From contig NC_044925.1 of NCBI RefSeq assembly GCF_003576645.1, positions 7,379,254 through 7,443,253 of the forward strand: a DNA stretch of 64,000 nt. The letters run 5' to 3'. This stretch comes from Ipomoea triloba. Its lineage: Eukaryota > Streptophyta > Magnoliopsida > Solanales > Convolvulaceae. This document shows, in pieces, positions 46,794 to 58,999 of the stretch (position 1 is its first letter; every line of letters begins with the position of its first letter). The position numbers and the translations under genes were made by a program. The notes under the pieces were generated by a model. The model was not told the origin of the DNA, searched no databases, and saw only the letters and a list, made by a program, of their open reading frames with translations.

Positions 46794-49737
46794 ATGATTG
46801 ACTCTATGGAATTAATAATTCACCATGTTGGTAACTTTGTGAAAAAACCTAGGCTACAATATTTGAATGGTGAGACTGAGGTAGTGCATTTGGACCCAGA
46901 CTTTATATGTTATCCCCATTTACTTAAATATATAACTGACAAAACATATGGAAAAATAGTCTCACTTACATACAAGTTGCCTTCTGAACCCTTTGAAGCT
47001 TTAAAACTATTAAACAATGATAATGCTAGTAGTCTACACTTAGCTCATATTAGTAGTCAACATAAGAAGTTTGAGATTTATGTTGAACATGGAATAGATG
47101 ACCCTCAAGTAATTGGTTTATGTTTACCGGGGCCTGAAGGGGGTGAAACTCAAGGTGAGGATGAGTTTGAGGAAGAAGTAGGGGGTGAGCATGGGGGGAG
47201 TGAATTTGAGGGAGATGCTGAAATTGTGAGTGAAGAAGGGACAAATGTTGATATTGGGAGTGAAATAGAAAGTGACACTGAGGGTGAAAGTGACACTAAC
47301 ATTGAGCAGGGAGTTGGCAGTGATAGTGACTAAGAGAGAGAGCATAACAGTATTCCAAATTAGGGCAAGGATAAGAGAAAAAGAAGAGCAAGATTAGATG
47401 AGTCAAATGTACCACAGTATGTGCCACCATAAGATATTCCTGAAGAAGATGCCCAAGATTCTGAATATTATGATTCAGAAGATCCACCTACTGTCCAAGA
47501 AGATTTGGAGAATGATGGAGAGAATGAAGTTCAGTCTAAGTTCAATGAGAAGTACCCAAAGTTCAACCCTAAATCCGATCCACCTATTATTGAATTAGGT
47601 ATGTGCAATTTATTCTCTAAATATTTTGTTATTCATTTCATGAATCTATTTTTTTAAAGTTGATAAATCTATTTTATGAATCTGTTTTTTGCCCAATTTT
47701 ATGAATCTGTTTTTTCCATAACTTTATGAATATGTTTTTGCCATCAGTTATATTTCGGAGTTTTTGCCATCAGTTTTATCATTAGTTTTGCCATCAGTAT
47801 TATGAATCTGTTTTTTGAATATGTTAATGAATCTATTTTAGGCTTTATGAATCTGTTTTTTTTTTATTTATGAATATGAATCTGGTTATGAATCTGTTTT
47901 TGGCTTTATGAATTTGTTAATGAATCTATTTTAGGCTTTATGAATTTGTTTTCTGATTTGTCACCAGTTTATGAATGTATTTTGGCTTTATGAATTTGTT
48001 AATGAATCTATTTTAGGCTTTATGAATATGTTATTTGATTTATGAATATGAATCTGTTTTTGGCTTTGTGAATCTGTTAATGAATCTATTTTACGCTTTA
48101 TGAATCTGTTTTCTGTTTTGCCACCAGTTTATGAATCTGTTTTTTGTTTTTTTTTTTTTTTGAATCTATTTGAATTAGGTATGTATTTTGATGACAATGT
48201 GCAATTTAAGCTTGGTATGATTAGTTATGCAATACACACAATGAGGGATTTATTTTGAAAAAAATAGATTATAGTATGTTAGGGCAAATTCACCCTTGGT
48301 ATTTGAGCAAATTTATGTATGCTTTAATCCCATGAAAAATGGATTCTTAGCGGGGCATAGGAAGTTTATTGGACTAGATGGATGCTTCTTGAAGGGAAAA
48401 TTGAAGGGTGAAATCCTCACATCTGTTGGAAGGGATGAGAATAATCAGATGTACCTAATTGCTTGGGCTGTTGTGGAGATTGAAAATAGTTCTTCATGGA
48501 GGTGGTTTTTGGAGCTTCTAAAGGCTGATTTGGAGATTGTGGACAACAGTGAATGGACACTAATGAGTGATCAACAAAAGGTAATTAACCCAATTTCATT
48601 TGTGCATATCAGTTTCTATTCATTTTTCTGCCTTATTCATTGTAGGGGTTATCTAATGTCATTCAAGATCTATTCCCAGGAGTTCAACACAGAAATTGTC
48701 CTAGGCATGTACATGCCAATTGGAGTAAGAGCAACAGAGAAAAAGTTTTGAAGGGTCACTTTTGGCAAATTGCGAAGACACCAAATGAAGCACAACTTGC
48801 TGAAAAATGAAAATATGAAGGCTTTAAAGAAAATTGATTCTGTTGCCTGGGCTAGACTTGACAAATATCCAAGCAAAGTTGTGCTTCAAGGAAGATGTCA
48901 AGTGTGACATGGTAGATAACAACCTAAGTGAGGCATTCAACAGAACTTTGTTGAGTGCAAGACCAAAGTTTATTATTCCATTGCTTGAGGATATATGAGT
49001 TGCAACAATGAAGAGGGTAGCAAAGAAAAGATCAATGGCTGAAAAATGGAGAGGAAATTACGGGTCATCGGTGTTGAAGAAACTCAATGAAAGCATACTT
49101 GGGAGTGCAGGTTGGGATGTGGCATTCAATGGAGTGGAGGGATATGAGATAAAAAAGGGTAGATTTCAGTTCAAGGTAAATTTGTAGTTGAGGACTTGTT
49201 CTTGTAGGCTTTGGCAATTGACCGAGATTCCATGTCGTCATGGCATTTGTGCCATATTCCACAAAGGACATCAGCTTGAAGATTACATCCATGAATCCTA
49301 CAGCAAGGAGCTTTACTTAAAGACTTATGAGCATGTAATCCAACCAATTAATGGAGAAATATTTTGGCCAAATACTCAAGGTGATGAGATAATGCTCCTG
49401 CTCCAAAAAAGATGACTAGTAGGGTAAAAAAGAAAAAAAAAAGCTTGAAGATAATGAAAAACAAAAGCAGAAAATCAGTTCAGAGGTTAAGAAATTGTCT
49501 AGAAAATGAAGGATTATGACATGTCAATTATACACGGGAAAGGGACATAATAAACGATTTTGTCCTACACTCTCAAGCCAACAATCAGAATCTGCCAGTT
49601 CTTCTGCTGTTAGAGGAAGAGGAAGAGGACATACTGCTGCAAGGGGGAGAGGTAGAGGAAAAGGGAGAGGAAGTGGAAGAGGGACATGCTTATCACAGGA
49701 AAGCTTAGTTGGAGTTTCAGGTAAATTAATTGAGTAG
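46794..49737 (+). pseudogene. MuDR-type MULE transposase, degraded
   Basis: The 5' exon (46794-47333) is open and gives a PB1-like N-terminal domain (MELIIHHVGNFVKKPRLQYL, ...DDPQVIGLCLPGPEGG), then an acidic Glu/Asp/Gly tract and stops. After a 600-base minisatellite the core resumes at 48290 (SPLVFEQIYVCFNPMKNGFL, FIGLDGCFLKG, TSVGRDENNQMYLIAWAVVE, WTLMSDQQK), then a SWIM-type C-terminus (CSCRLWQLTEIPCRHGICAI, 49195-49253), a zinc knuckle with one Cys lost (TCQLYTGKGHNKRFCP) and an Arg/Gly-rich tail (49600-49690). Frameshifts at about 48640, 48800 and 49190 break it. The region between the PB1-like domain and the core is partly deleted. Known role of the family: cut-and-paste transposition. 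Confidence 0.85.
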
Positions 49738-50489
49738 AATTATTCCTTTAGATGGTTGTAAGCAATGCTAGATTAATTGACAATGATGCCTTTATTTATG
49801 TAGCTTTAATAGAGTGAAGTTCAATGGAACCATGAAGGCAGATGAATATTGATGAAGACAATGATGTATTTTGTGTTTTTGTAGCTAGTCTTTTGTAGAT
49901 GTATGAACAAATGATTGTAAATTACTAGCTGTTTTGGTGATACTTTAATGGCAAATGATTGTAAATTACTAGTTGTTTTGGTGATACATTAATGAGTGGC
50001 AGGCTTATGGTCTATGGTTTGTGAATCTATTGTATGAATCAGTTTATGAATGTAGAATTGAATCTGTTTATGAATATGTTTTATGAATATGGTTACTGTA
50101 TATTTATGAATCTGTTTTATTAATGAGTGGCGGGCTTATGATCTATGGTTTATGAATGCAGAAGTGAAAATCTGTTTATGAATATGGTTACTATATGCAG
50201 AGTTGGTTTATGGTTTATGTTGGCAGGATTATGGTCTATGGTTTATTGGTATATGGTTACTATATGTCTATATGTAGAATTGGTTTATGGTTTATGTTGG
50301 CAGGATTATGGTTTATTGGTTTATTGGTATAAGAAACTCAATGCAGAACTGGTTTATGGTTTATGTTAGCAGGATTATGGTTTATTGGTGGCAGGATTAT
50401 GGTCTATGGTTATTGTATGAGGCACAACATTAACATTAACATTAGGGCAATAATGAGGAACAACATTAACATTTTTCATTCATTACATC

Positions 50490-52045
50490 TCAAACCAACA
50501 ATTTGACTAAAAGTACTACAATTACAATAATGAAAACAAAACACTTCTTTCTTAGTACTTTGTTTTCTTTTTTCATTTCGCTATACTCGGTTACAATTAG
50601 GTCCCACACACCTCCTATTTCACGACTCAAAGAGACTAGCATCACGTTTATGTCTTCGTGCTCACATTCTCCCCTTCTAGAACTTTGATCCTTCCATAAG
50701 AAAAAGAAAAACCCGCAACCGTTTCCATCTTGTACATGCAAAATTAAAATAGTAAACAAAATTGCATAAATCAATCTATCCACAAATAAATAAAAACGTA
50801 AAATTTTAATTTGCACAAAATTTCAATTTGCCTAAAAACAAATTCCAATTCCACTGCCTACAATCTGTCCATTCCTTAAAAAATTCCATAAACAAATTCC
50901 AATTTGCAGAAAATTCTAAATTGCCTAAAAACAAATTTCCAAAAACTTAATAAAAACAAAACTAAGAAAAAGTACATAAGGATGAAGAAATTTAAGGCGA
51001 AATTACAGAACAAATGGAAAAAAAATGAATAAAATTGAAATATATATTCGCCAAATGCCTACCTTCCATCTTTGACACCCGAAGAATTTTTTGCTCAAGT
51101 CTCTAGTTGTGCAAATTGGAGCTTTCAAACGACAATTGCAAAAGGGCGGGGCAGGCTCTGATTTTCTATGCCCGTATTTTGGCGGGCTTTTTTGCCCGCC
51201 CTACGGGCTTGGCGGGGCGAGTTGGCGGGCTGGCGGCTCGCCAGCCCGCCTATTAATTTAAAAAAAATCAGATTTATGTTTTCCCCAATTCCCACACTGC
51301 CAGGCGCCTGCACATTGAAAAGGATAAAAAAAATTGTTGTTCCCAAAGAATTCCCTCAACGTTGCCATTTCCCGATTCTTTTTTAAAAATGAAAATCATA
51401 ATCACATAACCCATTTCACCACTTGTGCCCCACGCCCCCCCTGCCCATTCCATAATTCCTTTAAACCTAAACCATTTTTTATTTTTGAAACACTGAACCT
51501 AAACGGCAAAACCCATTTGCAGATTCGCAGTCTCCTTCTTAAATTTTCATAGCTTAAATTTTCATCTCTTCCCTTACTTGCCTACCAAAAATGACATCGC
51601 AGGCTCGCAGCTTGTTTAATCTCCGACCACTTCCTCAATTCGTCCAATTGCACAGTTCGTCCAATCTATGACTACAGTCCGTCCACAACCATGTAAATCT
51701 AGTTATTTTTTGCTTTGTAAATCTAGTATGTCGCTAGTGCATTCAAAAATTTCAATACTTAATTTTATAATTATTATTAAGTCTCTCTATTTGTTCATCA
51801 CTTGATTTCACCGTAATTGTATTATTCATTTATTCCTACAATCATAAACTCATAATTCCTAGTTTCCTACATATGCATTTAAATTTTTTTTAAAAAAACG
51901 ATGGGGAGGATTTGGCGGGCTCCCGCGGTTCCCGCGGGCCTAAGGGGGGCGGGGCGGGGGGGGCCATTTTTGGGCCCGTTTTTTGGCGAGCTGTTTAGCC
52001 CACCCCGCCGGCCCGTTTTGACAGCTCTACAAAATATACTAGGTT
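50490..52045 (-). pseudogene. MULE-borne GRF zinc-finger gene, split by an insertion
   Basis: On the minus strand, FCNCRLKAPICTT and KKFFGCQRWK (about 51140-51065, ending at a GTAGG donor) are followed after an intron by DGNGCGFFFFLWKDQ and a Glu-rich coiled coil, then a C-terminal membrane-like segment (VFIIVIVVLLVKLLV, ending 50490). This is the GRF zinc finger CxC...C...GCQRW...CGFF. It matches the MULE-1 copy and runs convergently to the transposase. An ~885-bp GC-rich element is inserted just upstream of the CxC pair, separating the N-terminal residues (52045-52029). Exact intron acceptor not resolved. Confidence 0.7.
51144..52028. mobile_element. GC-rich hAT-like MITE inserted in the MULE GRF gene
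   Basis: MULE-1 has an uninterrupted sequence at this point. Both ends are rich in GGCGGGCT/GCCCGCC motifs; the right end in reverse complement reads AGAGCTGTCAAAACGGGC, a common plant hAT-MITE terminus. Flanks TTGCAAAA and CTACAAAA are a weak 8-base match. The interior (51250-51900) is non-coding. Confidence 0.6.
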
Positions 52046-52449
52046 CGTACTCCATATTTGCTCTCACTCGTGAAGAATACGAAAAAGATGACATCTTCCA
52101 CAATGTCTTCTATGTTGATGTTGATGAACCCTACGAGAGAGGAGAGGGGAAGAAATCAAAATCAAAGCCAAATTTGTAGGGTTTTTGTTCTTAGAAGCCT
52201 AATTTGAGGGAAAATGAAGCCATCTACGTGTTTATAACCTACAGATCTGGTCTGAGTCACCAAATTGCCACATAAGCTTTGAAACCGGCGACATGTCATC
52301 CACAATACTGGAAAACCTACAAAATATGCTAGGCGGAAAAAACGATTTAGTTGACGGTTCAAATAATCACTTATTAAAGATCATGGTGCGGGATGAATAA
52401 TCGTGATTGGTTGATGGTGAGGGATGACGCTTTTGCCAACTATTTTTAA

Positions 52450-52643
52450 CAATTAAAGTGTTTTGAAAGAAACATACATATTTATACAGACAGTACAACA
52501 AAACAAACGCACATAAACAAAGATACCGATTCTTTTTTTTTTGTACGTCTGGCTTAATGCAATATATGTACAAGAGTGTACAACATATAATATATGTTAT
52601 GAGTGTTTGACTCAAGTAGATGAAGCACAAAGAAATAAATAAA
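52450..52643. other. Short flank between MULE-2 and a MITE
   Basis: AT-rich, no gene. Confidence 0.5.
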
Positions 52644-52903
52644 GAGTTAATGACTGATTTGTCTCCCATAACTATAACGAAATTATTGATTTGGTCATCG
52701 ACTATCATCATTACCAAATTAATCCTCAACTTTGAAAATCCTTCTCAATTTTGTCATCCATTATCATCCTACAGTTCAAATTGTCAGGAAAACGAAACTA
52801 TGTAAGATTTTCAAAGTTGTGGACTTAATTTGGTAAGGATGATAGTCGTGAACCAAAAATAGTAATTTTGTTATAGTCAAGGGACCAAATCAGTCATTAA
52901 CTC
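52644..52903. mobile_element. Mutator-type MITE of the GAGTTAATGAC family, copy 1
   Basis: Inverted ends GAGTTAATGACTGATTTG, with an exact 9-base target duplication ATAAATAAA (52635-52643, 52904-52912). Arms pair over much of the 260 bp. Same family as 60411-61101. Confidence 0.88.
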
Positions 52904-52980
52904 ATAAATAAATTACTTTTTGAGTAGGCTTTTTAGGATGCTAAGATACTAGTTGTGGAAAAAAAAAGTGTGTTACACGT

Positions 52981-53119
52981 ATTTTTTCTTCTTTTTTTTT
53001 TGGGTACTATTGACTCTGTTATAATGCAATATTTGTTCATAACTACTTTCTCAACTTACTGAAGCACAAATAGTCAATATCGTCTTTACTGAGGCTCGAA
53101 CCCATCCCTTCCACAAGGT
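52981..53119 (-). mobile_element. tRNA-derived SINE, internally deleted copy
   Basis: In reverse complement it carries CCTTGTGG, the B box GGTTCGAGCC, the family tail and a poly(A) (seen as poly(T) at 52981-53000). Flanks GTGTGTTACACGT (52968-52980) and GTGTGTTACATGT (53120-53132) are a 12 of 13 match. The segment between A and B boxes is missing. Confidence 0.8.
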
Positions 53120-53132
53120 GTGTGTTACATGT

Positions 53133-53768
53133 TTTAATTTCTTATTATTGTTATACAATTAAGAACAATAATTAAACGTGTTGATATGATCATTAACTTA
53201 TTTGATATGACATTGACATCATCTCTGTCATATTATGATACATGTCAACTCATATATATTTTACAAATATTTAAAATTAATTAGTTTTTTTGCATTAATA
53301 TGTCCAAACACATTTTGATTCAAACACTTGACCCATTGCATAAAAAGACTACCCATTACAACTTTGCTGCACACTCATCTTGTCATTTAATTGCAAAATA
53401 TGATTAAACACCATAATAAAATGGGATAAGCCTTCCCTAAGAGTTAATTTTGACAGAATTTTTGAGACAAAAGAAACTAAGTATTGTTGTTTTTAACAAA
53501 TGGGAATGTTAGTTTTTGGAGAAATTTTTCTCTTGTAACACCCCCGATTTTTGTCAGTTTATTTTTTTTAAAAAAAAATTTCAATGAGAAGCGATTGTAT
53601 CTCACTGGCTGTTAGGCGGCCACTCTCAATTGAAGTTTGTTTTTATTTTTATTTATTTATGCTTTTTGTTTTTCAGTTGGCCAACAGCCAGCTACATTCT
53701 TTTTCTTTTTTATTTTTTATTTTATTTAATGTTGGCTGTTGCAACGGTTAGTTTTTTTTTTTATTATT
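53133..53768. other. AT-rich intergenic, no gene
   Basis: No reading frame of note. It contains a short pair of GTTGGCTGTT/CCAACAGCCA motifs at 53660-53745. Confidence 0.5.
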
Positions 53769-53992
53769 AAATATTTACCTAGTAAACAATTGTTTCACCA
53801 CTTTTAAGATTCACACAACTAGTTAATTAATGCGGTTTTCTCTCTAGCTTCCCTAGAGAGTTTTCTCCCTACAGTTTTCTAGGGTAGTTTGCTTTTTGTC
53901 TTGTGCAGTTTTCTTGGTTGTCTGACTTGTTTCATTGTTTTCTTCAGTGTCTTCACCATTGGTTTGTTTGTAATTCTCTGTTGTTTCGTGTC

Positions 53993-54991
53993 ATGGATGT
54001 TCGAACTTTGGAGGAGGGGTGTGCAGGTTTGACTTTGGATATCGAAGAGGATGGGGGTTTGGATGCGCCGGATTTTGCTCAGCCTAGTGGAAGTGTTACG
54101 TACTATGAACTTGTTGGAAGGTTTCTCACAGATCGTTCAATCACATTTGAACATATGCAACAGGTTCTAACTTCAGTATGGCAGCCTGTAATGGGAGTTA
54201 GAATTGTTCCGCTGAATGATAACCTCTTTGTTTTCCAGTTTCCTCATTCACGTGATATGACTCGGGTGCTAACTGAAGGCCCTTGGTCTTTTGAGAATCA
54301 GACTTTGGTTTGCAAACAGGTGCCTAAAGGTTGTCGTCCTGAGGACGTGTGTTTAGATACGCTGGATTACTGGGTGCAGATCCATGATGTTCCTACCATG
54401 TACGCCCAGTCTGATTTCATTGAAAAAATAGGGAACTAGGTTGGCCATTTCATAAAGGCGGATCCTATCAACTTTGGTGGTAGTTGGCGCAGTTATTTCC
54501 GTGTTCGTGTTACGCTTAATCTATGCGAGCCTATCAAACGTAAGATGAAGATCCGTATGAAGGATGGTTCTACTCATTGGGTCTCTTTCAAATATGAGAG
54601 ACTAAATATCTTCTGCTTCTGTTGTGGGTTAATTGGACATTCGGATGTCTTTTGCCGAAAAGCGTTTGAGGAAGGTATATAACCAAAGGATTATCCCTAT
54701 GGTTCTTGGTTGAGGGCTGGATCCAAGAGACAGGTCAAGCCTGTGGGGGCTAAATGGATTTTACCGGAACTTCCAATGCAGTCGGCGTGCGTTCCGACTA
54801 CCCCAACAATCCCTACGACAAATCCTATACAGATTGAGGACTCTAGTATTGTGCATGCTGATTTGAAGCGGAGACGGGAGGATGTTGTTAGTGGGGATGA
54901 TCCCTTAACAGTTGATGTTACTATGGCCGATGCTTCCAAAAGCAAAGGTGAGGTTTCAAAAAACTTGGTTTTGGCAGGTCTGGAATCCTAG
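53993..54991 (+). pseudogene. LINE ORF1 (DUF4283 and zinc knuckle), two internal stops
   Basis: Starts MDVRTLEEGCAGLTL at 53993. A DUF4283-type RNA-binding region follows (LVGRFLTDRSI, WSFENQTLVCKQ, DYWVQIHDVP), then a zinc knuckle CFCCGLIGHSDVFC (about 54610-54655). A TAG at 54437 and a TAA at 54680 interrupt the same frame, and the frame then runs to 54991. The first stop falls where the family has Trp (IGN-W-VGHF). Known role: nucleic-acid chaperone of the LINE particle. Confidence 0.85.
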
Positions 54992-55005
54992 GCTCGCCTA
55001 GAGCA

Positions 55006-58000
55006 ATGAGTACTCTTAGTTTGAACTACCAGGGATTGGGTGGCCCTAGGACAGTTCGAGAACTATTGGGCTTTGTGTCCGCTAAACGAACCAACTTTGT
55101 CTTCCTCATGGAGACAAAGGCTAAGATGAATCAGTTAGAGCAGTTACGTTTTCGTTTGGGATATGAAGGTTTACTGGGTGTTGATAGAGTTGGTTTAGGG
55201 GGTGGTCTAGCCCTCCTATGGCAGAACTCGAATATGGCGGATCTTCTTAGTTATTCGAATAATCATATTGACGTTGTTGTGAATGTTGCTTCAAAATCGC
55301 CTTGGCGCCTTACATGTTTCTATGGATATCCGGAGCGGGCAAGGAGACAGCAAGCATGGGATTTTCTCCGGGATTTAAAGCGTCGATCATCCCTCCCTTG
55401 GGTTGTTATCGGCAATTTTAACGATCTTGCATGTCACTTTGAAAAAATAGGCGGTGTTGGTCATCCGGAAAATCTTATTCGTGGTTTTAATGACGCGCTC
55501 CAGGATTGTGAATTATTTGACTTGGCTACCGTGGTTATGGCTTTACTTGGGAGAGGGGTCGGGGTACTGATCATTGGATTGAAGAATGGCTCGATAGGGC
55601 AGTGTGCACCCCACATTGGCGTGATTTGTATAATGATGCTTCTATTCTTACTTTACATTCCATCTCTTCGGATCACAGTGCGATTTTTATGGACTTGAAC
55701 AGTCGCAATATTCATCATCCCCCCAGGCGGTTTAAATTTGAGGCTGCATGGCTACTTGATGCAAACTGTAAACAAGTGGTCGAAGCATCGTGGTAGTAGT
55801 CCACTGGCTTAGATTTCCAGCAGCGCATTCACAGTTGTGGTTAAGATCTCCGGCGATGGGGTGGAGATCACTTCCAAAAATTTGGTCGAAGAGCTCAGCA
55901 ACTTAAGGAGCGACTTGTATTATTGCGTGGTAGTCGTGATCCTATTGACGTTGCTGCATTCAAACACTTAGAAAAAGAGTTGAGTTTGCTCATCGCTCAA
56001 GAGGAAGTTTATTGGCGTCAGCGTTTGAAGCAGCTATGGTTGAAGGAAGGGGATCAAAATACAAAGTATTTTCATAGATTCGCAAGCCAAAGGAGAAAGT
56101 CCAATTTTTTGAGTAAACTGAAGGATACGGAGGGTCACTGGGTTGAGGGTGTTGCTATGCAGACGAAAATAATGAATTATTACTCCTCTATTTTCCAGTT
56201 GGTTGTTGTCGCTATTGACTTCTCACAGCTTTCGAATGATAAGCTCCTAAGGCCGATTGATCCTGATGAAGTGCGAAGTGCACTATTTTCCATGGCACCC
56301 GACAAAGCTCCCGGTCCCGATGGCATGTCACCAGCTTTTTATCAATCTTTTTGGGTGGTAATGGGGTATGATATCACTGCTTTTGTGTCTTCTTGTTTTG
56401 ATAATTGCATGTTACCCCCGGGGCTTAATAATACTGATGCGGTATTGATCCCAAAGAAGAAAGTGCCTGAAACTGTAGCAGACCTTAGACCGATTGCATT
56501 GTGTAATGTAATCTACAAAATCTTTGCTAAGGTTCTTGCCAATCGAATGAAACATGTACTTGATGATATTATTTCGTTAACTCAGAGTGCTTTTGTCCCG
56601 GATCGTTTGATTTCGGATAATATCATTGTTGCGGGAGAAATTGGGCATTACTTAAAAACTAAGCGTACAGGTATTACTGGTTGGGTTGCGCTTAAATTGG
56701 ACATGGCCAAAGCCTATGACCGAATGGAATGGCTTTTTTTGGAACATATGTTGCTTGCGTTGGGCTTTGCTAGACGTTGGGTTGACTTGGTGCTTCTATG
56801 TGTCAGGTCTGTTAATTATAATATTTTGGTGGACGGTGTTTCAGCGGGTATTGTGATCCCTACGAGAGGTATTCGGCAAGGGGACCCTATATCACCATAC
56901 TTGTTTATAGTGTGTGCAGAGGGGTTGTCCGTTCTACTTCAGAAACAAGAAGCCAGAGGTTTAATTCAAGGCATTAAAATTGCCAGGGGTGCACCATCGG
57001 TATCTCATCTGTTTTTCGCAGATGATAGTTTACTATTTTTTCGGGCAAATGATCAAGAGGCTCAGGAGGTGAAGGGATGTTTGGCTGCTTATAGTTCGAC
57101 ATCTGGCCAAGCAGTGAACTTTGATAAATCCAGCATCACGTTCAGTTCAAACACTGACCCTGGAACATGTAGATTTGTGGCAGGGGTTTTTGGTGTGCGT
57201 CAAGAAACAGATTTTGGAAAATACCTTGGCCTCCCTTCATTTCTAGGACGTAATAAGGCAGCTGTGTTCCGGTATGTTGAACAAAGGGTGCGTGATAGAG
57301 TTAATATGTGGCATAAAAAGTTTTTATCACGGGCTGGTAAAGAAGTATTGGTGAAGAGTATTGCCCATTCAGTATGTGCATCCATTGAGCGGATTCTGAA
57401 TAGATTTTGGTGGAGTAAAGCTTCGGGTGCTACGAGAGGAATTCATTGGCTTAGTTGGTCTAGGTTGTCGAAACCTAAGTGCAATGGAGGAATGGATTTC
57501 AAACGTTTACATGAGTTTAAAATATCTCACCCTTGGCTAAGCAGGGTTGGCGGTTGCTTGTGAATCCTACTTCGCTTGTAAGTCGCCTACTAAAAGCTAA
57601 ATATTATCCTCATGTTTGTTTCTTGGATGCCACCATGGGCCATAATCCCAGCTATCTATGGCGTAGCATCCTTGCTGCCCAAGATTTGCTGTGTCAAGGT
57701 GTTGTACGTCGTATTGGCAATGGCGTGGACACTCTAGTTTGGGATAAACCTTGGCTTGCTGACAATGAAAACCCACACTTGCACACGCCATGTGTGGCGG
57801 AATTACGAGAGGCAAGGGTATGTAATCTGCTTACTACTAATGGTACATGGGATGAAGATTTATTGCGTGACATTTTTGTTGAAGCTGACGTCCCCCGCAT
57901 TCTTCGCACCCCTATTTCGCCTGCTTATACGGATTCATGGTGCTGGAAACTTGACTTGCATGGATCCTACTCGGTACGTTCAGGCTACCATTTTCTAACA

Positions 58001-58960
58001 AATGATTTCATGCAGCAGGAGCAGGTGGTGGAGTTTACTAATTGGAGAAGATTGTAGAGTTTGAAAGTGCCGGCCAATGTTAAGAATTTTCTATGGCGAT
58101 GTGTCAGAAATGTGGTGCCAGTTTTGGAGATTTTACGATCGAAACAAATAGTTGGTGGTGGTTGTTCACTATGCGATGCTGTTTCTGAAACTCTAGAGCA
58201 TGTGTTATGTGAATGCCCTATTGCATGCCAAGTTTGGGGGAGAGATCAGGTAATGAATGGCCTTTCCGTTGTGGAATTTGTGTCCGCTGAATTGCATGAT
58301 AATGAGCGCGCATTACGTATGGCTTCGATATTCTGGACCTTGTGGAAAGTACGTAACGATCGAATTTAGAATAATGCCACTTGGTGTATCAAGTTAATTA
58401 AAGCCCATGCAGACTCCACCCTATTAATTTGGAAGGACACGTACACTGCTTCTATGCATGTTGCTCAAGGTAATACACCAGCTCTTGCTACTTGGCTTCC
58501 CCCTAGTATTGGCAGGTTAAAGTGTAATGTGGACGCAGCATTGGTGAATGGTTGTGTGTCGTTTGGTGCAGTGCTACGCGATCATTTGGGAAATTTTGTG
58601 GCAGCATGTGCAGGACGTCTGAATTGTCCACATGACCCTTATCTAGCTGAGTCCATGGCAGTTAAAGAGGCCCTAACCTGGCTGAAGGATCGCACTAATT
58701 CGCATGTTACTATTGAAACGGACTGTTTGAATTTCTGTCGTACTTTTAATTCTTGTGTTAAGGACTTTTCTTATGTCAGTGTAGTTGTTAAGCAATGTTG
58801 TTCTATTGATAGAGACATCAGGGACATTGTTGTCTGCCATGTCAAAAGGTTAGCGAATCACGTGGCTCATGTGTTGGCACGGGCAGCTGGTTCTTTCCCT
58901 GTCCTTTCTATGTGGGATTCTGTCCCTCCAAGTTGTATTTCTGATTTGGTTGTGTTTTAA
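55006..58960 (+). pseudogene. LINE ORF2 (endonuclease, RT, zf-RVT, RNase H), disrupted
   Basis: Order of domains: apurinic-type endonuclease (55006-55796, with a frameshift near 55540 and a changed motif GNFND for the usual GDFN); linker with TAG TAG at 55794-55799 and a TAA near 55842; reverse transcriptase (55923-57530) with PGPDGMSPAFYQ, DLRPIALCNV, LDMAKAYDR, IRQGDPISPYLF and the catalytic FADD (about 57017-57028); a frameshift at about 57520; zf-RVT (57533-58369) with a TAG at 58055 and another at 58367; RNase H (58454-58960) with VDAA, AESMAVKEAL and ETD. Most of it is readable, but at least five stops and two frameshifts prevent a full protein. Confidence 0.9.
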
Positions 58961-58999
58961 TGAAGTTGATTTGGTTTTCAAAAATATTTACCTAGTAAA

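Larger units (their letters stand above)
45920..52437 (+). mobile_element. Full-length MULE (MULE-2) with ~170-bp TIRs
   Basis: The left TIR (45920-46086) and right TIR (52268-52437) are reverse complements over ~165 bases; shared strings include AACCAATCACGATTATTCA-like, ATAAGTGATTATT and TTTCAAAGCTTATGTGG. Flanks ACTATTTTAA (left) and ACTATTTTTAA (right) are a target duplication with one indel. It carries a decayed transposase (+) and a GRF zinc-finger gene (-), and is itself interrupted by a GC-rich insertion. Minisatellites of TATGAATCTGTTTT (47640-48170) and GGTTTATGGTTTATG (50000-50410) lie inside. Confidence 0.9.
53787..58981 (+). mobile_element. Full-length L1-type LINE with exact 18-bp target duplication
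   Basis: An exact 18-base duplication, AAATATTTACCTAGTAAA, flanks the element (53769-53786 and 58982-58999). It holds a 5' UTR, ORF1, ORF2 (endonuclease, reverse transcriptase, zf-RVT, RNase H) and a very short 3' UTR ending in CAAAAA. Both ORFs carry stops and frameshifts. Confidence 0.95.
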
